Source: CAYPIE01 sp964410665
Lineage (GTDB): Bacteria; Planctomycetota; Planctomycetia; Gemmatales; Gemmataceae
Assembly: GCA_964410665.1 (NCBI GenBank)
Contig: CAYPIE010000027.1
Span: forward strand, 1-61,204
DNA length: 61,204 nt
Direction: 5' to 3'
Shown: piece by piece, positions 1 through 8,549 of the stretch
How the letters are laid out: the number at the start of each line of letters is the position of its first letter
How positions within the stretch are numbered: the first letter of the stretch is position 1
Made by a program: the position numbers and the translations under genes
The notes under the pieces: model-generated
The model's database searches: none
What the model saw: only the letters and a program-made list of their open reading frames with translations
What the model was told of the DNA's origin: nothing

Positions 1-210
1 CCGGGGGTTCCCCGCACCGCAAGCGCCTCTGCCTCTTTCCCCGCACCGCAACCGCTTCTGCCGCTTTCCCTGCACCGCAAACGCCTCTATCGCCTTACAG
101 AGGCAGAGCAGAGCTCCGGAACTTACGTTCCTACGCAGAGTGTACAGTCTCTGCTCTGGCGAAGGACATGAGTCCGGGGGTTCCTCACAGCGAAAACGCT
201 CTGGGTCTTT
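1..210. repeat. 29-bp tandem repeat (3 copies) with a degenerate distal copy
   Basis: Three head-to-tail units of 29 bp lie at 10-38, 39-67 and 68-96. Each begins CCC(C/T)GCACCGCAA and continues with CGC(C/T)TCT and a T-rich end. A fourth, diverged copy preceded by the same CCGGGGGTTC lead-in found at 1-10 appears at about 173-210. No coding potential is apparent. The repeat lies just downstream of the 3' end of the MBL-hydrolase gene and may extend beyond the window edge. Confidence 0.7.
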
Positions 211-237
211 CGTCTGTCGCTGGTTCGGTTGGCCTGT

Positions 238-1104
238 TCACACCCAGACCCGTAGCCGCGCTTTCATATCGTCGCTGAGCTTCTTATCGAGGTAGCGGCG
301 AACCTCGTCGGGGTGGTAGCGGGTACTGAAGTGACCGACGATGATTAGCTCATTTTCAAAACGGTCCCAGCGTTCAATAAAATCATCCAAGTGCATGTGG
401 CCATACTTGTGGATTTTATCGCGCTTGTGGTTGGGCCGAATGAAGCTCATTTCGGTGATCAGGATCTTGGTGCGGAAGATGGGCGGGTAGGCGTCCAGCC
501 CGGCCGGACTGGTGTCGCCAGTGTAGCACAGGATCGGCAGTCGGATCTCGCGGGTGATCTCCACACCAGAAAACTTTAGGTCGCGGATCCGCTCGCCGGG
601 CAAGCCGTGGTATTCCGGCTTCAGCTTGTTGCGACGCTCCCAAACCAGGTAACCCAGCGACGGGATCGTGTGCGTCGTCGCAAACGCGGTGACCACATGC
701 TCGCGCGACAGTTCAATCTCATCGCCGGCTTGCAGGCCGACAATGGTGGCCAGCTGCCGGCCACGGTCCATGCGTTGCATGACTTTGAGCAGGAGGCTCA
801 AGTCGCGGGCGCTTTCGGCCGGGACGTAGATGGTCGGAGGCTCCATCCGCATCATCCGTCGTCGCGCCACATAGACCGGGAGCGCAGCCATATGGTCCAA
901 GTGGGCGTGCGAAATGAACCAGCTCGGCATGTTCATGAAGTCCCAAGGCTGCGCGCCCAGGTCGAAGCCGAGTTTGAGTTCGGGGACTCGCCAATAGCTC
1001 TGCACCGCCGCCCGCGAATAGCCCTCGATCGTGTAGCCCGCGTGGTGGCAGGTCAGGTACGGGGCGTTGTCGACGGGTCGGTCAGCGGTCGATGGTATGT
1101 TCAT
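238..1104 (-). CDS. MBL-fold metallo-hydrolase, ribonuclease Z-like
   Basis: A cytosolic metallo-beta-lactamase-fold hydrolase of 288 residues. The zinc-binding signature H66-A-H68-L-D70-H71 is intact, and the remaining ligands are visible as a later THTIP histidine, the aspartate in YTGDTSP and the histidine in GHFSTRYH. This order of motifs resembles the RNase Z / elaC-like branch rather than the lactamases. Family members cleave the 3' trailer of tRNA or hydrolyse phosphodiesters or lactones, so the substrate cannot be fixed from sequence. The reading frame also opens at a TTG at 1110, but the ATG at 1104 gives the natural N-terminus. It is followed on the same strand by no close gene. The M16 peptidase lies 56 bp upstream in the same direction, so the two may be co-transcribed. 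Confidence 0.8.
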   Translation of the reverse strand: MNIPSTADRPVDNAPYLTCHHAGYTIEGYSRAAVQSYWRVPELKLGFDLGAQPWDFMNMPSWFISHAHLDHMAALPVYVARRRMMRMEPPTIYVPAESARDLSLLLKVMQRMDRGRQLATIVGLQAGDEIELSREHVVTAFATTHTIPSLGYLVWERRNKLKPEYHGLPGERIRDLKFSGVEITREIRLPILCYTGDTSPAGLDAYPPIFRTKILITEMSFIRPNHKRDKIHKYGHMHLDDFIERWDRFENELIIVGHFSTRYHPDEVRRYLDKKLSDDMKARLRVWV

Positions 1105-1160
1105 AATCAATCACGGTGGACCCGGCGGGACCTTCGTCGCGTCGGGCCCCATAAGCCCGC

Positions 1161-3884
1161 TCACTCCTTCTTGAAGTCGCCGGCCTCGGCGATATCCCAA
1201 GCTTGCCGCGGCAGGAACTTCTTAAACACATCCTGGATCGCCTGGGGCTGAACAGCGTCGATCCGGCGTTCTAGCTCGGCGTAGTACGCAAAGTCGCGCC
1301 CGGCCTGGAGGTTCTCGACCAGCATGCCGGCCAGCGTACCATCGTTCGTCCGCTGAACCTTGAGCGATTGCAGGTAGGCCTTTTTGCCCTCTTGCAGCTC
1401 GCTCAGGCTCACCCCATCTTCCAAGAAGCGGTCGTACTCTTCCCGGACCGCGGCATCAACCTTGCCGATGTTCTTCGGATTGGTGATGGCGTACAGATAG
1501 AACGAGCCACGTGGATCCAGCGCCGAGGCCGTGGTCTGGGAACCGATCCCATAAGAAAGTCCTTCTTCGCCGCGGACCCGGTTGCTTAGCCGCGACGCCA
1601 GGGGTGCGGCCCCGAGGAGGTAGTTACCCAGCAGCAGCGGAGCGAATTCCGGGGTGTCATCCGAGAGCGGATAGAGCATCCCTGCCATGTACACGGCGTT
1701 GGCCTTGTCCGGAGTCTCGATCACCTCCCGCTGGCCCTTGCCGTCACCTATGGCAGTGAGGGAGACACGTTGGTAGGCCGTCCTGGCCTTCCAGCCACCC
1801 AGGATCCGGGTGATCGCGTCCTTGGTGGCCTTCGGGTCAAAGTCGCCGACGACGGCCAGCTCGGCATGCTCGCCGCCGAGGTGCTTCTCATAGAGCTCCT
1901 TGATCTGGTCCCGGGTCACCTGATCAATCCGCTCCAGACTCTCCGGGATGGTCGGCACATAACGGACATCGCCGGGCGGGTAGGGGTTCAGCTGTCGACG
2001 AATCCAGGTGGTGGCGAGCGCCAGCGGTTCGGTCACGCCCCGTTGATCGCGTTCTTTGAGTTGCCGCTTGAGCACCTCAAACTCATCTTTTGGAAAGGTT
2101 GGTTGGCGGAGGATCTGCTCGACCAGCTCGAGGGTCTCAAGCAGGTTGTCGCGCTTGACCTGAACGGTCAGCATCAGTTCGCCCTTATCATTGCCGACCT
2201 GCACCTGCGCCCGGAGTCGGGCCAGCTCATCCTGGAGCTGCTGGCGGGTGTACCTCTCCGTGCCGCGCTGGAGCATGGCGCCGAGAAACTCCTCGGCGGC
2301 GGCCAGCGGAGCCAACGCCTGCGGGTTGCTGTAGTGCAGAGACAGGCGGAGGTTGACCATCTGGCCGCGGGTCTTTTTGGGCAGGAAGGCGTATTGCACC
2401 CCCTGGCCGATCTGGCCGCGCTGAACCCGGGCCTGGATGTTGGCGGGAGTGGGGTCGAAGGCCTCGCCCTGAGCCAGGTCCGTTCGACCCTGGTAGTCCT
2501 GGACCAGCTCACTGACCTTGGGAGTCGGCGGAATCGACGCCCGCACGGCCTGCTCGGCAGGGTAGTACAGCCCGACGGTACGGTTGCTCTGGCTGATATA
2601 CTGTTCAGCCACTCGTTGAACGTCCTCGACGGTGACCTCCTCCAGGCGGTCACGGTGCAGGAGAAACAACCTCCAGTCCCCGGCAGCAGCCCACTCGCTG
2701 AGCTGCACGGCCAGGCGGTCGCTCTGCGCCATCAGCTGTTCGTATTGACGTAGGACCTTGCGGCGGGCTCGGTCGACTTCTTCCTGCGTCACCGGCTGGT
2801 TCGAAAGGTTCTCCAGGGTGTCGATCAGGACCTGGCGGACCCGTTCGATCGTGTCGGGCCCACAGGTGGCCAGTACTTCCAGGACCCCCGGGTCGTGCCA
2901 GGGGTAAGCACTGCCGCGGAGCGAGTTGGCAAGCTCGGTTTCAACCAGGGCTTTGTACAGCCGGCCGCTGGGCGCGCTGGTCAGGATGTCCTCGAGCAAT
3001 TGCACCGCCGGGTAGTCCGAATGCGGCCCGGCGGGGATGTGGTAGACCGCCCCGACCGCGCCGACCTTGCCGACGCGCCGGAGGACCACCACCCGTTCGC
3101 CGTCTTGGGCGGGCTCCTCGGTGTAGGTGTTGGGGAGTGCGCGCTCGGGTTTGGGCAGTTTGCCAAAGTGCTCGACGATGTATTGCAGAGCCTTGTCCGC
3201 TTCGAACTGACCGGCGACTACCAGCATGGCATTGTCGGGCTGGTAGTACTTACGGTAGAAGGCGCGCAGGTTGTCCACCGGGACGCGTTCGATGTCGCTG
3301 CGGTTGCCGATCGTCGATTTGCCATAGTTGTGCCACTCATAAGCGGTCGCCATCATCCGCTGACTGAGGATCGACTGCGGATCGTTCTCGCCGGCTTCGA
3401 ACTCGTTACGGACCACGGTCATCTCCGAGGCCAAGTCCTCGCGACGGATCAGACTATTGACCATCCGGTCGGCTTCCAACTGGATACCGAATTCCAGGTT
3501 CTCATCGCTGGCTGGCATGGTCTCGAAGTAATTGGTGCGGTCGACCCAGGTGGTCCCGTTGAAGCGTGCGCCGTGGTCGCGGAGGGCCTTGGGCACGTTC
3601 GGGTGTGAGGGAGTGCCTTTGAAGACCATATGTTCGAGCAAGTGAGCCATGCCGGTCTCGCCATAGCCCTCGTGCCGCGAACCGACGAACAAGGTCAAGT
3701 TGACGGTGACCAATGGCCGCGAATCGTCGGGGATCAGCAAAATGCGTAACCCGTTGTCGAGGTAGTACTCGGTGATGCCTTCTACAGTGGCGCCTTTGGT
3801 GAGGCGTTCCGAGATGGCCTCTTCCGCCGAAGCAGCAGCCGAACTTATCACAAACAGAACTCCCAACAAGAACCCGCCACGCAT
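1161..3884 (-). CDS. M16 (insulinase-family) zinc peptidase, exported
   Basis: A 907-residue periplasmic or secreted peptidase of the pitrilysin/insulinase family. An N-terminal hydrophobic stretch ending in ASA-EEA reads as a cleavable signal peptide. The inverted zinc motif H81-L-L-E84-H85 is present, followed about 75 residues later by the glutamate-rich ENDPQ region (VRNEFEAGEND) that supplies the third ligand. The length matches fused two-half M16 proteins: the N-terminal half is catalytic, and the C-terminal half (from about residue 470) has no HxxEH and should be the inactive partner that closes the chamber. Such proteins degrade peptides in the periplasm. The start ATG at 3884 directly precedes the signal peptide. 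The MBL hydrolase gene follows 56 bp downstream. Confidence 0.9.
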   Translation of the reverse strand: MRGGFLLGVLFVISSAAASAEEAISERLTKGATVEGITEYYLDNGLRILLIPDDSRPLVTVNLTLFVGSRHEGYGETGMAHLLEHMVFKGTPSHPNVPKALRDHGARFNGTTWVDRTNYFETMPASDENLEFGIQLEADRMVNSLIRREDLASEMTVVRNEFEAGENDPQSILSQRMMATAYEWHNYGKSTIGNRSDIERVPVDNLRAFYRKYYQPDNAMLVVAGQFEADKALQYIVEHFGKLPKPERALPNTYTEEPAQDGERVVVLRRVGKVGAVGAVYHIPAGPHSDYPAVQLLEDILTSAPSGRLYKALVETELANSLRGSAYPWHDPGVLEVLATCGPDTIERVRQVLIDTLENLSNQPVTQEEVDRARRKVLRQYEQLMAQSDRLAVQLSEWAAAGDWRLFLLHRDRLEEVTVEDVQRVAEQYISQSNRTVGLYYPAEQAVRASIPPTPKVSELVQDYQGRTDLAQGEAFDPTPANIQARVQRGQIGQGVQYAFLPKKTRGQMVNLRLSLHYSNPQALAPLAAAEEFLGAMLQRGTERYTRQQLQDELARLRAQVQVGNDKGELMLTVQVKRDNLLETLELVEQILRQPTFPKDEFEVLKRQLKERDQRGVTEPLALATTWIRRQLNPYPPGDVRYVPTIPESLERIDQVTRDQIKELYEKHLGGEHAELAVVGDFDPKATKDAITRILGGWKARTAYQRVSLTAIGDGKGQREVIETPDKANAVYMAGMLYPLSDDTPEFAPLLLGNYLLGAAPLASRLSNRVRGEEGLSYGIGSQTTASALDPRGSFYLYAITNPKNIGKVDAAVREEYDRFLEDGVSLSELQEGKKAYLQSLKVQRTNDGTLAGMLVENLQAGRDFAYYAELERRIDAVQPQAIQDVFKKFLPRQAWDIAEAGDFKKE

Positions 3885-3954
3885 GCAGAGATACTCCCAA
3901 AAAGCGAACCAATCAAAGCAAGACTGATCATCCTGGAAGGTTTTGCAGATCGCG

Positions 3955-4395
3955 TCAAGTCTGCCAGGCTAGCGCGAAGACCAGTACGCCGCGAAACGAC
4001 CAGCCAAACGTCCGTAGCCAATTACTGCTGACCAACCGTGCGTGAACCTCCGGATCATAGCCTTGATCACTTAAACGCGTATGGAGTGGCACCTGGAGAA
4101 AAAACGTCGATGCCCAGAGCGCCCCGATCAGACCCAGGCCGAACCAGGGTGCCCAGGGCGGCCAGGTCGGCCACGGTACCAGGCACAAGATCACCCCAGT
4201 ACATAATTCGCTGAGCATGGTCGGTAAGACAATCCAGGTGGTCCGCTTTTGGTGGTCCGCGGCAAAAGCCCGGAAGGCCTCTCGCTCTACATAATGAAAC
4301 AGCGGATAATGCACCAGCTGCACAAACCAGATCACTCCGACCATGATCCAGGTGGCCGCCACATGCACCGACAGCACCAGATCGAACCCGTTCAT
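3955..4395 (-). CDS. Four-helix integral membrane protein of unknown function
   Basis: 146 residues with four predicted membrane segments (around 4-26, 50-72, 80-102 and 125-144). A conserved-looking start, MNGFDLVLSVHVAATW, precedes a VQLVHYPLF loop. The frame stays open upstream to 4515, but that extension has no hydrophobic or conserved character and would overlap the trpE start, so the internal ATG at 4395 is preferred. It is divergent from trpE with about 120 bp between the two starts, so the promoters of both must lie there. I cannot assign a function. Histidines and tryptophans near the membrane boundaries could hint at heme or metal binding, but that is speculation. Confidence 0.7.
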   Translation of the reverse strand: MNGFDLVLSVHVAATWIMVGVIWFVQLVHYPLFHYVEREAFRAFAADHQKRTTWIVLPTMLSELCTGVILCLVPWPTWPPWAPWFGLGLIGALWASTFFLQVPLHTRLSDQGYDPEVHARLVSSNWLRTFGWSFRGVLVFALAWQT

Positions 4396-4516
4396 CCTGA
4401 AACCACTCTGTTCAGCCCAGGGTGTGCAAACTAGATCATACGACAGACGCTGCCCTGGGCAGCATCTGGCGGACACATGGTTGATTGATAGGGACTCCCT
4501 CGCGTGCGAGAGCAAT

Positions 4517-6016
4517 ATGCGGCATGAACCAAGCTTCGAGCACTTCCAAGAACTGGCTCAAGGGTCATCGGTAGTACCGGTCTATCGCCGCCTCATCGGC
4601 GATGCCCTGACCCCAGTCGCGGCCTTCTACAAGATTCAGGAAGGCGACTGGTCCTTCCTGTTCGAGTCGGTCGTGGGGGGCGAACGGATCGGCCGCTACA
4701 GTTTCATCGGTTCGGGGCCATTCTTATGCTTCGAAGCTTATGGCAGCCGCGTCGTGCTCACCGACCTGCGTCCGAATCCTCCGAAGCGGGAAGAACTCGT
4801 TCATTCGAACCCACTGAAATATCTCGAAGACCTCCTTACCCGCTATCACCAGGCGCATATCCCCGCTGATATGCCGCGGTTCATGGGCGGAGCCGTCGGC
4901 TATGCCGGGTATGATAGCGTCCGCTATCTGGAGGAGTTGCCGAACCCTCCCACCGATGACCGGCAGTTGCCGGACTTGTGCTTTGCATTCTACGATCGAA
5001 TGGTGATCTTTGATCACATCAACAAAACGGTGTTGGTGGTGGCGCATGCCCACGTGGGCGCGACCGACCTTCAGGAAAGCTACCGCGGGGCGTGCGAACG
5101 GGTCGACCGGCTGGTCGAGCGGCTGCAGCGGAATGTGGCAGATGTCCAGACCACCGACATTGCCCCCGGAGGGAGCAGCCAGCGCACCTTTACGTCTAAT
5201 TTTCACCAGCCCGAGTTCGAAGCGGCGGTGGAGCGAGCCCGAGAGTACATTTTTGCAGGCGATATTTTTCAGGTGGTGTTGAGTCAGCGGTTACGCACGG
5301 AAACAACTGCACGTCCATTTGATATTTATCGTGCGCTACGGGTGCTCAACCCCAGTCCGTTCATGTTCTTCCTGCGCACCGGGACCACCTGCTTAATCGG
5401 CAGCTCCCCCGAGGTGATGGTTCGGGTGGTGGGCGACCAAGTGACCGTCCGCCCCTTGGCCGGAACGAGGCCACGCGGAGCCACGCCCGAGGCAGACCGC
5501 GATCTGGAGGTCGAGCTGTTGGCTGACCCCAAAGAACGCGCAGAGCACATTATGTTGGTCGATCTCGGCCGCAACGATATTGGCCGCGTCAGTCAGTTTG
5601 GCACGGTGGAAATCCCCGATCTCATGCTGGTGGAACGCTATTCGCACGTGATGCATATCTCAAGCACCGTGACGGGTCGCCTAAAGCCAGGAACCACGGC
5701 GCTGGACGCCTTAAGGTATTGCTTGCCGGCGGGGACTTTGAGTGGTGCCCCCAAAGTTCGTGCGATGGAGATTATCGACGAGTTGGAACGGCATCGGCGC
5801 GGGCCTTATGGCGGCGCGGTCGGATACATCGATTTTTCTGGAAATATGGATACGTGTATCGCTTTGCGTACGCTCGTCCTCATGGGCCAGACGGCGTACT
5901 TGCAAGCAGGCGCAGGCATCGTCGCCGATAGCGTGCCAGCGACCGAATACGCCGAAACGCTGGCCAAGGCAATGGGGCTACTCAGGGCCATCGACGTGGC
6001 CGAGACGCAGCTCTAG
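4517..6016 (+). CDS. trpE: Anthranilate synthase component I
   Basis: A 499-residue chorismate-using enzyme making anthranilate, the first committed step of tryptophan synthesis, with ammonia supplied by a TrpG partner not present here. Chorismate-binding enzyme signatures are visible: IFQVVLSQRL, the GSSPEVMV segment, GTRPRG, LVDLGRNDIGRV, the catalytic histidine region YSHVMHISS, CLPAGTLSGAPK and GGAVGYIDFSGNMD. An N-terminal domain (YRRLIGDALTPVAAF, then GERIGRYSFIG) carries the region where tryptophan feedback binding occurs in the family. The ATG at 4517 starts the conserved N-terminus; the upstream in-frame extension to 4343 runs into the neighbouring membrane protein gene. No leader peptide or attenuator is obvious in the short upstream gap. 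PabB is the alternative, but the length and motifs favour TrpE. Confidence 0.93.
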   Translation: MRHEPSFEHFQELAQGSSVVPVYRRLIGDALTPVAAFYKIQEGDWSFLFESVVGGERIGRYSFIGSGPFLCFEAYGSRVVLTDLRPNPPKREELVHSNPLKYLEDLLTRYHQAHIPADMPRFMGGAVGYAGYDSVRYLEELPNPPTDDRQLPDLCFAFYDRMVIFDHINKTVLVVAHAHVGATDLQESYRGACERVDRLVERLQRNVADVQTTDIAPGGSSQRTFTSNFHQPEFEAAVERAREYIFAGDIFQVVLSQRLRTETTARPFDIYRALRVLNPSPFMFFLRTGTTCLIGSSPEVMVRVVGDQVTVRPLAGTRPRGATPEADRDLEVELLADPKERAEHIMLVDLGRNDIGRVSQFGTVEIPDLMLVERYSHVMHISSTVTGRLKPGTTALDALRYCLPAGTLSGAPKVRAMEIIDELERHRRGPYGGAVGYIDFSGNMDTCIALRTLVLMGQTAYLQAGAGIVADSVPATEYAETLAKAMGLLRAIDVAETQL

Positions 6017-6041
6017 CAATCGATGCGACCGACCAGAGGTT

Positions 6042-6055
6042 CCGGGCAAACCCGG
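6042..6055. terminator. Short hairpin between convergent trpE and surface-protein genes
   Basis: CCGGG-CAAA-CCCGG, a 5-bp GC stem with a 4-nt loop, in the 109-bp gap between two convergent stop codons. No T tract follows on either strand. A longer, imperfect pairing of GACCGACC (6027) with GGTCGGTC (6108) encloses it. A bidirectional termination role is inferred from position only. Confidence 0.3.
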
Positions 6056-6125
6056 CCCATCCGAAGCGGTCGCGTACGGACAGGTTGGCAGCGGACGCCA
6101 AGCCCGGGGTCGGTCCAGGCTTGAC

Positions 6126-8405
6126 CTAGCCCAGCCGGGTGATGTCGTCCACCGTGATCCTGCCGTCGTGGTTCAGATCGCCAATCAAGATCGGGTCAAT
6201 GCGCGGGTAAGCAGCGAAACCGGTGGCGGTACCCGCGGCAATGTTGAGCATGGCGATGTTGTCTTCGATCGTGAAGTTACCGTCGCTATTGGCATCGCCG
6301 AAGTATTCGATCAGCTGGAGGGCAACATCTCCCTCCGCCGGCCGCGCACCCGCGTTGATCACCACCTGTTGAACGCTGATCAGCGAAGAAAGCCCGAAGG
6401 TCGCAGTGTCCGGCACCCGAGCCAGCAAGTTGACAAACTGCAGGTCGCTACCAGTCAGCTCGCTCGGACTGCTGAACGAAATCGTCGCGATCCCAAAGCT
6501 CGGCGTATCGAGCGTCACCTGAGTGCCGACGGGAAGCCCGGGAGCGACCTGAGCACCAGTGATGAGTAGCATGGCGGGGTCGTACGATAGTTCCATGGTT
6601 ACGGTATTGACACCCTCCGCCTCACTGAGGACCAGGGGTAAACCAAGCCCATCGGAGGGTACGCGAACCAACTCCCCGGGTCCACGGGCAAAATCCGGGA
6701 TCGAGACGGTGACCGCTTGGTTGTTGGCAACCGTGAAGCTGGTCGTGAAGGCATCCCCAGGGACGCCATCCCCGTTGCCATCGAGCAGGTCGCCGACCGG
6801 GTCAGCAAACGCGTTGCTGCCACTGACCAGTGTGACCTGGTAGTCACCCGCCTCTAGGGGAGCCCCGGTCGCGATGAACGTAAACTCCATCGCATCTGCG
6901 GAAGGCAGGAGTGAGCCCCGCACGACTCCGTCCGGGCCGCTGAGGGTGAGATCAGCCGGACCAAACCTCTTGTCCGCGTCGTAGAGGTTTAGTTCGTCGA
7001 GCACAATCGGACGGTTCAATTCGACGAAGAACCCAGTGGGAGTTGGCGAGAATGCGACAACTTGGAGGGTTTCCGTCTGAAACTCAAAGGCTCCGATGTC
7101 GGGGATGTCACCCGCAGCGCGGACAAAGCCCAACCCGCGCTGATCGAACGGGTCCGGTTCATCGGTGATCCCGTCTTGGTCCCGATCAAATACATCCAGA
7201 GGAATATTGGTCTCCAGACCTGCATCCCGTGCGGGACTACCCTCGCCGAGGGCGTGGGTAAAGGTGCCGCCACCGTTGTCGACTAACGGCCCGAGCAGTG
7301 GGTCAACCAGACTCAAGGTGTTGTCGAACGAATTCGCTTCCGATCCATCCTGGATCAAGTTGTTGCTTCCCGTCAAACTGCCCCCACGGTTGACCAGATC
7401 TTCTCCTTGACTTCCAGCCACGATTGTATTGGCCAAACGCGCTTCGCCGGGGCGAGAGCTATTAATCCGACGGTTCAACAATCCAGCGCCGACATCGCCT
7501 TCATTGTCGGCCACGGTTGCTTGAATCAGCGTGAGGCTACCGATGTTATCAACTCCGCCACCGGCAGTAGCCCGATTCCCCGAAAGGGTGCTCTGGATGA
7601 AGAGCGCGGTTCCGGCGTTCGACAAGCCTCCACCACCGGCTTGTTGTGCGATATTGCCCGCAAGCGTACTGCCTTGGATGGTCAGGTTCCCGGCATTGGC
7701 TAGGCCGCCACCATAGTAGTTGGCGGTATTGTCGACCACCGTGCTCCCCAAGAGGGTCACGGAACCGCCCGTATTCGCAGCCAGCCCCCCACCGACCCTG
7801 GCCGTATTCCCAGACACGCTGCTCCGGATCAGGAGCAACGCGCCTGCCTGATTCGATATCCCCCCGCCTTCAAAGCTCGAGGAATTGTGCTCGATGATCG
7901 TATCTTGCACGGTGAGTTGGCCCCAATTGACCAGCCCGCCCCCTTGCAGCAGGGCAGAATTCTCCAGGATCTGACTCTGGGAGATCGCCAGAGTGCCGCG
8001 ATTGTCAATCCCGCCGCCCATATCAACGTCAGCACCACCAGTGATGCGAAGGCCAACCAGTTCTACGTCGGCTTGTTCATCGATTCGGAAGACGCGACTG
8101 GAGCCATTGCCGCGCACGGTAATCTGGTTGGCACCTTGAATCCGAATCGGTTCATCCGGGTCACTGAGGGCGAGTTCTCCCTGTGTCAAGGCAATGGTGG
8201 TACCCTGAAGCACGCGGTCAAAAGTAATGGTATCGGCCCCTTGGTCATTGCGGTTGGCCGCATCGATGGCTTCGCGGAGGGTAAGCAAGCCATCATTGGG
8301 ATCGGTATTGTCGGTAGCTGCGGTGACGGTAAACAGGGCTGGAGTGGTGCGGTTCTCAAGCATCTCCAGGCCAAGGCGAGTGCGAGTCGCAAACGAGTGG
8401 CGCAT
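6126..8405 (-). CDS. Secreted beta-helix surface protein with cohesin-like and dockerin domains
   Basis: 759 residues. The start at 8405 places the planctomycete motif LEMLENRTTPA at residues 13-23, at the end of an unusual N-terminal export region. The next segment (LREAIDAANRN) opens a right-handed parallel beta-helix of the choice-of-anchor Q type. Repeated GGGL/NxGxLxxxxS turns run from about residue 120 to 380 and end in SPARDAG and DIGAFEF. A beta-sandwich segment follows, then roughly 570-690 resembles a cohesin fold (VTMELSYDPAMLLITGA, then ATISFSS). The C-terminus is a type I dockerin with two calcium loops, D704-A-N-S-D-G and D743-L-N-H-D-G. It is expected outside the cell. Carrying a cohesin-like and a dockerin domain in one chain suggests self-assembly or multi-protein scaffolding. 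The substrate is unknown. Confidence 0.82.
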   Translation of the reverse strand: MRHSFATRTRLGLEMLENRTTPALFTVTAATDNTDPNDGLLTLREAIDAANRNDQGADTITFDRVLQGTTIALTQGELALSDPDEPIRIQGANQITVRGNGSSRVFRIDEQADVELVGLRITGGADVDMGGGIDNRGTLAISQSQILENSALLQGGGLVNWGQLTVQDTIIEHNSSSFEGGGISNQAGALLLIRSSVSGNTARVGGGLAANTGGSVTLLGSTVVDNTANYYGGGLANAGNLTIQGSTLAGNIAQQAGGGGLSNAGTALFIQSTLSGNRATAGGGVDNIGSLTLIQATVADNEGDVGAGLLNRRINSSRPGEARLANTIVAGSQGEDLVNRGGSLTGSNNLIQDGSEANSFDNTLSLVDPLLGPLVDNGGGTFTHALGEGSPARDAGLETNIPLDVFDRDQDGITDEPDPFDQRGLGFVRAAGDIPDIGAFEFQTETLQVVAFSPTPTGFFVELNRPIVLDELNLYDADKRFGPADLTLSGPDGVVRGSLLPSADAMEFTFIATGAPLEAGDYQVTLVSGSNAFADPVGDLLDGNGDGVPGDAFTTSFTVANNQAVTVSIPDFARGPGELVRVPSDGLGLPLVLSEAEGVNTVTMELSYDPAMLLITGAQVAPGLPVGTQVTLDTPSFGIATISFSSPSELTGSDLQFVNLLARVPDTATFGLSSLISVQQVVINAGARPAEGDVALQLIEYFGDANSDGNFTIEDNIAMLNIAAGTATGFAAYPRIDPILIGDLNHDGRITVDDITRLG

Positions 8406-8549
8406 GAGTGTGGCTTCCTCGGACAAGCTTCAGTGCGGACTGACATAGGGACGACGTCAGCTCAGCGAGGCAAGCCTAGCTCGAAAAAGAAACCGAGGCC
8501 AACCGAAGTGATCAGCGAAGAAACGAATGATGAAAAAAGCACGAAGCCC

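Noticed and set aside
10..96. Possible CRISPR array
   Set aside because: The 29-bp units are directly adjacent without spacers and drift in sequence, and no cas gene is nearby, so this is a plain tandem repeat.
607..1251. 214-codon plus-strand frame opposite the MBL-hydrolase gene
   Set aside because: Antisense to a gene with intact zinc motifs; its translation has no domain and follows the GC-rich third-position bias that opens shadow frames.
1770..2753. 327-codon plus-strand frame opposite the M16 peptidase gene
   Set aside because: Lies wholly inside the opposite strand of a well-supported gene; Leu/Gly/Val-rich shadow without a recognisable motif.
4396..4516. trp attenuator or leader peptide before trpE
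   Set aside because: The 121-bp gap has no run of tryptophan codons and no alternative stem pair that I could find.
5742..6569. 275-codon frame running from trpE into the surface-protein gene
   Set aside because: Spans two convergent genes in a different frame; no conserved segments and no ribosome binding site.
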